Source: an uncultured Flavobacteriales bacterium
Lineage (GTDB): Bacteria > Bacteroidota > Bacteroidia > Flavobacteriales_E > Vicingaceae
DNA: 44,586 nt
NCBI GenBank assembly: GCA_913048175.1
Contig: CAJWVX010000009.1
Span: forward strand, 1-44,586
Direction: 5' to 3'
Below the pieces are notes generated by a model, which saw nothing but the letters and a program-made list of their open reading frames with translations, ran no database searches and was not told the DNA's origin. Shown here one piece after another: positions 37,560 to 44,586 of the stretch. The number at the start of each line of letters is the position of its first letter. The first letter of the stretch is position 1. The translations under genes and the position numbers were made by a program.

Positions 37560-39575
37560 TTATTTATAAGAACGTTGTTTCAGTTCAATATCATTAAATT
37601 CTAATTCTTCTTTATGCAGAACAGCATCTCTGGGATCTCCTTTATATTCCCAAGCAGAAACAAATGCAAAGTCTTTATCGTTTCGTAATGCTTCTCCTTT
37701 TTGTAAACCGTCTTTTTCAACAGACTCCTCTCTAAAGTGACCACCGCAAGATTCTTCTCTTTCTAAGGCGTCTTTAGCAAATAACTCTCCTAGCTCTAAA
37801 AAGTCTGCAACCCGACCTGCTTTAGCTAACTCTGAGTTTAATTCGTAAATTCCTCCAGGAATACTAACATTTTTCCAGAAATCTTCACGAATTGCTTTAA
37901 TCTCATCCATTGCTTCTTTTAACCCTTTCGCATTTCTTGACATGCCAACTTTATTCCACATTACCTCACCTAGTCTTTTATGAAAAGAGTCAACAGTTTT
38001 GGATCCTTTTATAGCAACCAATCGTTCTAGTTGATCAGTTATTTCTTTAGCAGCGTCATTAAACTCAGGTAAATCAGTTGATATTGGTCCTGTTCTAATA
38101 TCATTAGCTAAATAATCGCCAATAGTATAAGGTAAAACAAAATAGCCATCAGCTAAACCTTGCATAAGTGCAGATGCGCCTAATCTGTTAGCTCCGTGGT
38201 CAGAAAAGTTTGCTTCACCAGCAGCGTAGCAACCAGGGATTGTTGTCATTAAATTATAATCACACCATACCCCACCCATTGTATAGTGAACAGCAGGGTA
38301 AATCATCATTGGTGTTTTGTACGGGTTTTCTGCAACAATTTTCTCATACATTTGAAAAAGGTTACCGTATTTTTCTTCAATAATAGCTTCGCCTAGTTCT
38401 AAAATTTTATCTTCTGTTGGACTGTTAAGTCCTAAAATATGAGCTTTTTCAGAACCATAACGATTTATAGCAGCTTTGAAATCTAAATAAACAGCTTCAC
38501 CGGTTTCGTTAACACCGTAACCAGCATCACATCGTTCTTTAGCAGCGCGAGAGGCAACATCTCTTGGAACCAAGTTTCCGAAGGCAGGGTATCTCCGTTC
38601 TAAATAATAATCTCTTTCATCTTCATTTAATTCCGTAGGCTTTTTCGTGCCTTGCTGTATTGCTTTTACATCTTTTAAGTTTTTAGGGACCCAAATCCTA
38701 CCATCATTTCTTAATGACTCGGACATTAATGTTAATTTGGATTGGAAATCTCCAGCTCTAGGAATGCATGTTGGATGAATTTGTGTGTAACAAGGATTCG
38801 CAAAATAAGCACCTCTTTTGTGCACTTTCCAGGCTGCACTAACATTTGAACCCATTGCATTTGTCGATAAAAAGAATACATTACCATATCCACCAGATGC
38901 AATTACAACAGCATGAGCAGAGTGTTTTTCAATTTCACCAGTAATCATATTTCTAGCAATAATTCCTCTTGCTTTTCCGTCAACTTTAACAACGTCCATC
39001 ATTTCATGGCGGTTATACATGGTGATTTTTCCTTTTCCAATCTGCCTATTCATTGCTGAATAAGCTCCTAATAAAAGTTGTTGTCCTGTTTGGCCTTTTG
39101 CATAAAAGGTTCTAGAAACTAAAACCCCACCAAATGAGCGGTTATCAAGTAATCCACCATATTCTCTTGCAAACGGAACTCCTTGAGCAACGCATTGGTC
39201 AATAATATTCGTAGAAACTTCAGCTAAACGATAAACATTGGCTTCTCTTGATCTATAATCTCCACCTTTAACGGTGTCGTAGAATAAACGGTAAGTTGAA
39301 TCGCCATCATTTTGATAGTTCTTTGCAGCATTAATACCACCTTGAGCAGCAATCGAGTGTGCTCGTCTAGGAGAGTCTTGATAGGCAAAAGCTTTAACAG
39401 CATATCCCATTTCCGCCAAAGAAGCACAAGCTGCTCCTCCTGCTAAACCAGTACCTACAACAATAATGTCTATTAATCTCTTATTTGCTGGATTAACAAC
39501 ATTGATATCATTTTTATGTTTTGTCCACTTATCCTTTATAGGACCTTCTGGAGTTTTTGAATCTAATTTTGACAT
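37560..39575 (-). CDS. sdhA: succinate dehydrogenase/fumarate reductase flavoprotein subunit
   Basis: '[23 protein letters not shown]', '[21 protein letters not shown]', '[15 protein letters not shown]', '[32 protein letters not shown]'. Confidence 0.97.
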   Translation of the reverse strand: MSKLDSKTPEGPIKDKWTKHKNDINVVNPANKRLIDIIVVGTGLAGGAACASLAEMGYAVKAFAYQDSPRRAHSIAAQGGINAAKNYQNDGDSTYRLFYDTVKGGDYRSREANVYRLAEVSTNIIDQCVAQGVPFAREYGGLLDNRSFGGVLVSRTFYAKGQTGQQLLLGAYSAMNRQIGKGKITMYNRHEMMDVVKVDGKARGIIARNMITGEIEKHSAHAVVIASGGYGNVFFLSTNAMGSNVSAAWKVHKRGAYFANPCYTQIHPTCIPRAGDFQSKLTLMSESLRNDGRIWVPKNLKDVKAIQQGTKKPTELNEDERDYYLERRYPAFGNLVPRDVASRAAKERCDAGYGVNETGEAVYLDFKAAINRYGSEKAHILGLNSPTEDKILELGEAIIEEKYGNLFQMYEKIVAENPYKTPMMIYPAVHYTMGGVWCDYNLMTTIPGCYAAGEANFSDHGANRLGASALMQGLADGYFVLPYTIGDYLANDIRTGPISTDLPEFNDAAKEITDQLERLVAIKGSKTVDSFHKRLGEVMWNKVGMSRNAKGLKEAMDEIKAIREDFWKNVSIPGGIYELNSELAKAGRVADFLELGELFAKDALEREESCGGHFREESVEKDGLQKGEALRNDKDFAFVSAWEYKGDPRDAVLHKEELEFNDIELKQRSYK

Positions 39576-39594
39576 ATTCTAACCGTTAAAAAGA

Positions 39595-40263
39595 TTAATG
39601 AGAAGTAAGTAGGTGGAAAAGTGCAATGAAAACAAATCCTGAAGGGATTCCTATTGCATAAATATTTCCTAATTGCTTAATAATTGGAGTATACTTATTG
39701 TGGTTAAAACCAGCGGATTGGAAGCTGGATTGAAACCCATGTAATAAATGTAATCCTAAAAATATAAACGAAGCACAGTAGATCCCCACTCTAATTGGAT
39801 CACTCATTTTATGAACTAAGTGAGGAAAATATTTTGTTGGTTCATCCCATTTTCCTTCAATAAATTTATCAATGATTTCTGGAATCCAAAAGTCATAAAA
39901 ATGTAAGCCTAAAAATAACATGACCATAATTCCGGTAATAATCATATTTCTACTCATCCAAGAAGAATTTTCACTTGGCTTATCCATTGCATACTTAATT
40001 GGTCTTGCAGCTTTGTTTTTAAAGTCTAAGTAGATACCCATTCCTAAATGAAAGACTACTCCAAACAATAAAATGGGTTGCATAACAAATTGAATTAAAC
40101 CGTTTGTTCCCATGAAATGGGAAACTTCATTAAAGGTCTCCGAATTAATTACAGATAAAAAGTTGATAACGAAATGTTGAAGTAAAAATATTAACAAGAA
40201 GAAACCCGAAAGGGCCATTAAAATTTTTCTACCAACGGAAGATGTTGAAAATCCTTTGCTCAT
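39595..40263 (-). CDS. sdhC: succinate dehydrogenase cytochrome b subunit
   Basis: Five TM segments; 'SSVGRKILMALSGFFLLIFLLQHFVINF', 'GLHLLHGFQSSFQSAGFNHNKYTP'; encoded directly upstream of sdhA. Confidence 0.93.
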   Translation of the reverse strand: MSKGFSTSSVGRKILMALSGFFLLIFLLQHFVINFLSVINSETFNEVSHFMGTNGLIQFVMQPILLFGVVFHLGMGIYLDFKNKAARPIKYAMDKPSENSSWMSRNMIITGIMVMLFLGLHFYDFWIPEIIDKFIEGKWDEPTKYFPHLVHKMSDPIRVGIYCASFIFLGLHLLHGFQSSFQSAGFNHNKYTPIIKQLGNIYAIGIPSGFVFIALFHLLTSH

Positions 40264-40464
40264 AGGGTGCGATGTTTATTGTTTAATAAATAAGTTTGGC
40301 AAAGGTAAAAATTGTATGGGACGTTACAAGGCTTCGTTGTCGTTTTTTTGGCTTAGGGCTTATTTAGAATCAATCAAGATAGTAAAATACAAGTTTGTAA
40401 AATCTTGGACAAGGTTTAAGTTTAAAAATGTTGAATTTAGCAATGAGTTAAGAAAACAGTTAAA

Positions 40465-41493
40465 ATGAAAACATTACAGAAAGAAGTTAATCAATTATCG
40501 AAAGCTGCTTTTCAGGTGAAAACTCTTGAAAAGACTAATGAAATTAAGTTTGCTGAGAAGTTGAAAGGACTAAATCTTTTTCCACTAAAACCTACAATAA
40601 TAGAAATTCTTCAGATTAATTTAGGGAAACTGTGTAATCAGGTTTGTGAACATTGTCATGTAGATGCCGGACCAGACAGGAAAGAAGTAATGATTAAAGA
40701 GGTGTTGTTGCAATGCTTAAAAGCTGCAAAAACAGCAACAATTCATACTGTTGATTTAACGGGCGGAGCTCCAGAAATGAATCCAGATTTTAGATGGTTT
40801 GTCTCCGAACTATCTAAGCTTGGTAAAAGGGTGATAGTAAGAAGTAATCTTACAATTTTAACATACAAAAAGTACTTAGATATTCCACAGTTTTATGCTG
40901 ACAATAATGTAAACGTAGTTTCTTCAATGCCCTGTTACTCTAAATATAATGTAGATAAGCAGAGAGGAAATGGTGTTTTTGAAAGATCTATTCAGGCATT
41001 AAAAAGATTAAATGATGTTGGCTATGGAAAAGAAGGTTCTGGGTTAGAGTTAGATTTGGTTTTCAATCCTGGAGGAGCTTCTTTGCCTCCAGAACAGGAA
41101 GCTTTGGAACTGGATTATAAAAGAGAGTTAAAAGAACTTTTTAATATTGAGTTTAACAGTTTATACACGATCACAAACCTTCCAATAAGCAGGTTTTTAG
41201 ATTTTCTTATAAAAGAAGAAAAGTATGAAGATTACATGAACAAACTAATTGAATCGTTTAATCCAATTGCTGCCGAAGAAGTGATGTGTAGAAACACGGT
41301 TTCTGTTGGTTGGGATGGCAAACTTTTTGATTGTGACTTTAATCAAATGTTAGAGTTAGGTGTTGCTTCATCTTCACAAAACATAGAAGAGTTTAATAGC
41401 GCTGAGCTCGTTAACAGAAATATTATTTTAGGACAACATTGTTACGGGTGCACAGCTGGTGCAGGATCAAGTTGTCAGGGAAGTTTGGCTTGA
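40465..41493 (+). CDS. arsS: arsenosugar biosynthesis radical SAM protein ArsS-like (TIGR04167-type)
   Basis: Radical SAM 'INLGKLCNQVCEHCHVDAGPDRKEVM' (CxxxCxxC), 'DLTGGAPEMNPDFRWFV', 'VFNPGGASLPPEQEALE', C-terminal Cys cluster 'GQHCYGCTAGAGSSCQGSLA'. Confidence 0.9.
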   Translation: MKTLQKEVNQLSKAAFQVKTLEKTNEIKFAEKLKGLNLFPLKPTIIEILQINLGKLCNQVCEHCHVDAGPDRKEVMIKEVLLQCLKAAKTATIHTVDLTGGAPEMNPDFRWFVSELSKLGKRVIVRSNLTILTYKKYLDIPQFYADNNVNVVSSMPCYSKYNVDKQRGNGVFERSIQALKRLNDVGYGKEGSGLELDLVFNPGGASLPPEQEALELDYKRELKELFNIEFNSLYTITNLPISRFLDFLIKEEKYEDYMNKLIESFNPIAAEEVMCRNTVSVGWDGKLFDCDFNQMLELGVASSSQNIEEFNSAELVNRNIILGQHCYGCTAGAGSSCQGSLA

Positions 41494-41499
41494 TTTTTT

Positions 41500-41523
41500 G
41501 TCATCTTGAACCTGTCGAAGGGC
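41500..41523 (+). repeat. short dispersed-repeat-like sequence GTCATCTTGAACCTGTCGAAGGGC
   Basis: Resembles the 'GTCATCCTGAGCCTGTCGAAGG' short intergenic repeat seen in many Bacteroidetes. Located between arsS and the rhodanese gene. Confidence 0.5.
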
Positions 41524-41539
41524 AGAAAAATACAACTCC

Positions 41540-42046
41540 ATGAAAAAACAATTTATCATAATTCTTTTTTTAGGTTTCACTTTAAGTGTTGCTTCCCAGA
41601 ACTACGTTTCGTTTGATGAAATGAAAGAGAATATAGTTTCTAAGACAATTCCTTTAATTAGTGTTCAAGAACTTAAAAAAGTAGAAAACACTAAAGCGAA
41701 ATTTTTGTTAATTGATACTCGGGAAAAAGCCGAATATGAAGTAAGTCACATTAAAGGAGCAAAATTTATAAGCTATGATAATTTTAACATTAAAGACTTA
41801 AAAGAAGTTGATAAAGAAACAATTGTTATCGTTTATTGCTCTGTTGGCTATAGAAGTGAAAAAGTAGGAGAGAAGCTGAAAAAGGAAGGGTTTAAAAAAG
41901 TAATGAATTTAAAAGGAGGAATTTTCGACTGGGTAAACTGGGGTTTTCCTGTTTATGATATCGAAGGAAATGAAACTGAAAAAATACATGCTTATGATAA
42001 ATCATGGGGAAAATGGTTAACAAAAGGAGAGAAGGTTTATGGGTAA
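41540..42046 (+). CDS. secreted rhodanese-like domain protein
   Basis: Signal peptide; 'FLLIDTREKAEYEVSHIKGAKFI', 'IVIVYCSVGYRSEKVGEKLKKEGFKKVMNLKGGIFDWVNWGFPVYD'. Confidence 0.93.
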   Translation: MKKQFIIILFLGFTLSVASQNYVSFDEMKENIVSKTIPLISVQELKKVENTKAKFLLIDTREKAEYEVSHIKGAKFISYDNFNIKDLKEVDKETIVIVYCSVGYRSEKVGEKLKKEGFKKVMNLKGGIFDWVNWGFPVYDIEGNETEKIHAYDKSWGKWLTKGEKVYG

Positions 42047-42632
42047 AGTATTGTTAATCGTATTCGTTAAAAATAGTATCCTCGGAAAAGTGAAGACTAG
42101 ACTAGCAAAAACTGTTGGAGATAATAAAGCTTTTGAGGTTTACAAGCAGTTAGTTGATATTACCGAAGAATGCTCTCTAAAAGTAGATTCAGATAAACAT
42201 ATTTATTTTTCCGAAAAAGTAATTAATAGCAAATGGGTTGATGAGTTAAAGTTTGTTCAGGAGGGCGAAAGTTTAGGTGATAGAATGATGAATGCTTTTA
42301 AAAATGGCTTTAGTCAAGGATATGAAAAAGTTATATTAATAGGGTCTGATTTGCCTGATATTTCTCCAGAGATAATTCAAGAAGGATTTGAAAGACTTGA
42401 AAAAAATGAAGTTGTGTTTGGGCCAGCTGAAGATGGAGGATACTATTTAATAGGGATGACAAAATTTCAAAAGTTTATGTTTGAAAACAAACCTTGGAGC
42501 GATTGTAGTTTGCTAGAAATAACCTTAAAAGAGTTAAGAGAACAAGAGGTGAGTTATTCTTTACTCCAAACCTTAAATGATATTGATACTTTTGAGGATT
42601 TAAAATCAAGTAAAATTTATGTTGATGCGTAA
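42039..42632 (+). CDS. TIGR04282-family (arsenosugar biosynthesis-associated) glycosyltransferase
   Basis: 'LLIVFVKNSILGKVKTRLAKTVGDNKAFEVYKQLV', 'VILIGSDLPDISPEIIQEGFE', 'VVFGPAEDGGYYLIGM'. Confidence 0.92.
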   Translation: MGKVLLIVFVKNSILGKVKTRLAKTVGDNKAFEVYKQLVDITEECSLKVDSDKHIYFSEKVINSKWVDELKFVQEGESLGDRMMNAFKNGFSQGYEKVILIGSDLPDISPEIIQEGFERLEKNEVVFGPAEDGGYYLIGMTKFQKFMFENKPWSDCSLLEITLKELREQEVSYSLLQTLNDIDTFEDLKSSKIYVDA

Positions 42633-43023
42633 TTTAATTTTTTTAGCGATTGTGACTTTAGTTACTTCTTGTTCTCCTCAAAAACCTATTTCAGGTGGAG
42701 GTGTATCTTCAAATCCGGAGGTAAAAAAACAGGGTTCTAAAATGTTTGGGAAAGTGGTTGTTAAGTCTAAAATGTCATTAGATGGGAAATCAGAAATGCC
42801 AGTTTTGTATTTTGACATTAATGGAGTTGAGTATTTTATAGATTTTTCGGCTAGTAAAGTTGCTAAGGTAGATATTCAGAAATATATTCTTAAAGAAATC
42901 GATATTCTTGGAGAGATAAAGACAGAAGGCTTTTCCGTGGCACAAGGACAAAGCAGAGTTGAGCAAGAAGAGGCAAAAAAGTATGAGGGAAACGCAATTG
43001 TTATTTATAAGGTTATGGATTAA
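42619..43023 (+). CDS. hypothetical lipoprotein
   Basis: Lipobox 'LVTSC'. Overlaps the upstream CDS by 14 nt; alternative ATG at 42625. Confidence 0.6.
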   Translation: MLMRNLIFLAIVTLVTSCSPQKPISGGGVSSNPEVKKQGSKMFGKVVVKSKMSLDGKSEMPVLYFDINGVEYFIDFSASKVAKVDIQKYILKEIDILGEIKTEGFSVAQGQSRVEQEEAKKYEGNAIVIYKVMD

Positions 43024-44300
43024 TGGTTTTCATAAATAGAATGAAACGTTCCATTTTGAAATAAGTATTCTCTCTCATCAATAAAAAAATAATCGCCATT
43101 TTTATAACTTTTCAGATTAACAACATCTGTGTGTTTTGTATGAACAGAGCCATTTGTTTGTCGAGCTAAATCCATATAAGTTACATTTATTCGGTTCCCT
43201 GCACCACAAATAATAACTCTAACAGGCTTCTTAATTTGATTAATGAATTTATAGTCTCGCATTCCCTCCATGTTGTCTGCAACCAGTATTATTTGATCCG
43301 CTTCAGGGTAGTGTTTTATCCCATCAATAATTGCCTCAATATCATTCTCTAATCCCTCTCCGCCTCCAGAACCACTCCTCATACATTTTGTAGCTGTATT
43401 TATAACAGCATCAATGTTTTTGTTTTTAGTGATGTAAATACCTTTTGTTTCTAGTGGCTTTTTTTTGTTTGAACGCTTTTCATCACCATCATTAAAAAAC
43501 ACAAAGTATTGAGCGGTTTTGTTTTCGGCTTGTTGTTTTAACCAAACAAAAACTTGCGCACTGTAAGGAGACATACTTCCTGTTACATCTGTAGCTACAA
43601 TAAAGTTAGTCCAATTTTTATTTCTATTAAATGCCCCTAAAACAGTAGTGTCTTTATAAAGTGATTGCAAATAGAAGAAATCTGGTGGAGAAGGAGGTTT
43701 AATAGTCTCAATAGACCAGAGAGTATCATGTATGTATCCAACAGCCTGATCATAGTGAGTTTTTATATCATATTTTTTTGGAATAGTATCGGTTTCTAGA
43801 CTGTCATTTTTAAGCATAGATGTTACTAAATCTGTAAGGTAATTAGCTTCAGCGGCAAGCATTGATTTTGATGAGTTTGGACGAAATGTAACAATAAACC
43901 CATGGAACATTTTATTACATTCTTCTCTGGAGTTTCCTTTTGTTTGGCTTATTAAATTAAATCCCCAAAAACGGTTTTCAAATAATGCTGGAACTAAGTT
44001 GTTTAATTCTTTTAGTCTATTTTGGTTAAGGTTTTTTTGATCAAAAGATTTAACAGTTCTGTATTTGGTGTAAACCAACTCTAGCTTAATAGAAACTCTT
44101 TCTTGTAGTTGTTTTTTTTGCTCAGGATTCAATACGAGCTTCTTTGCAAAAGGCATTGAAATATATAGCTGGTTTTCTTTTAACGTAGTTAAATCAATTT
44201 CATAAATAAAATCAGGTGATGTATTTACTAGAGAATTGAAATTTTGTGCACTGCTAATTTTAGCACAAAAAAGAATAAGAAGTAAATAAAATATACGCAT
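43020..44300 (-). CDS. secreted VWA-like (MIDAS-containing) protein
   Basis: The track ORF extends to 44426 and overlaps the divergent rsmA. The in-frame ATG at 44300 gives signal peptide '[19 protein letters not shown]'. MIDAS-like '[13 protein letters not shown]'. Confidence 0.75.
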   Translation of the reverse strand: MRIFYLLLILFCAKISSAQNFNSLVNTSPDFIYEIDLTTLKENQLYISMPFAKKLVLNPEQKKQLQERVSIKLELVYTKYRTVKSFDQKNLNQNRLKELNNLVPALFENRFWGFNLISQTKGNSREECNKMFHGFIVTFRPNSSKSMLAAEANYLTDLVTSMLKNDSLETDTIPKKYDIKTHYDQAVGYIHDTLWSIETIKPPSPPDFFYLQSLYKDTTVLGAFNRNKNWTNFIVATDVTGSMSPYSAQVFVWLKQQAENKTAQYFVFFNDGDEKRSNKKKPLETKGIYITKNKNIDAVINTATKCMRSGSGGGEGLENDIEAIIDGIKHYPEADQIILVADNMEGMRDYKFINQIKKPVRVIICGAGNRINVTYMDLARQTNGSVHTKHTDVVNLKSYKNGDYFFIDEREYLFQNGTFHSIYENH

Positions 44301-44310
44301 TAAGGGTGTT

Positions 44311-44586
44311 ATGTTTAGCTTTGCAATATACAAGAACTTTAAAGAACCCACTATATTGCAAAACGTAAAAGCCAAAAAACACCTCGGGCAGCATTTTTTA
44401 ACAGATTTAAGTATTGCTAAAAACATTGTTGATGCTCTTTCTCAAACTTCTAAATATAAAAAAGTAGTTGAGGTTGGACCCGGAATGGGTGTGCTTACTC
44501 AATATTTAATTGAGAATAAAGAGTACGAAACATACCCTATAGATGTTGATCGAGAATCGATTGGTTATTTGGCTGAAAAATATCCA
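44311..44586 (+). CDS. rsmA: 16S rRNA (adenine1518-N6/adenine1519-N6)-dimethyltransferase RsmA/KsgA, 5' fragment
   Basis: Not in the ORF track (truncated by window end). Translation '[92 protein letters not shown]' carries the KKxLGQHFLxD and EVGPGxGxLT motifs. The true start may be downstream of 44311. Confidence 0.9.
   Translation, partial: MFSFAIYKNFKEPTILQNVKAKKHLGQHFLTDLSIAKNIVDALSQTSKYKKVVEVGPGMGVLTQYLIENKEYETYPIDVDRESIGYLAEKYP

Noticed and set aside
40256-40468. 70-aa plus-strand ORF between sdhC and arsS
   Set aside because: Overlaps the sdhC start, has no recognisable domain, and is probably a leader or chance ORF.
1-44586. CRISPR array, tRNA or rRNA genes
   Set aside because: No regularly spaced identical repeats, and no tRNA cloverleaf or rRNA signature recognised by eye. 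A tRNAscan/Infernal run would be needed to exclude them fully.

Overview
The window is AT-rich chromosomal DNA from a Bacteroidetes/Flavobacteriales-type bacterium. Identity is inferred from protein families and promoter style only. Housekeeping blocks: mnmG-ybeY-HATPase-DUF4175, two LPS-type glycosyltransferases, rpiB, sdhCAB, an arsS/rhodanese/TIGR04282 arsenosugar-type cluster, and the 5' end of rsmA, which is missing from the ORF track because it runs off the edge. The most interesting part is about 9.2-24.4 kb, which looks like a local phosphate-starvation regulon. It holds a PhoR/PhoB-like pair, a beta-helix lipoprotein, a TonB-dependent receptor, a stand-alone SpoIIE/PP2C phosphatase, a second PhoB-like regulator with a degenerate receiver domain, a Na/Pi cotransporter and an OprO/P-like porin. 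By eye I find tandem GTTAA-type repeats at 11-bp pitch (Pho-box geometry) upstream of nearly every transcription unit in this block, all in the same orientation relative to the gene. Other observations: two parS-like sites flank mnmG; two decayed transposase relics (IS200/IS605 TnpA and IS3 OrfB) lie in 'empty' intergenic DNA; one 18-bp terminator hairpin is shared by two genes; and a very AT-rich MORN / multi-PAS kinase / LytTR operon is present. All calls are from reading the sequence, with no database search.
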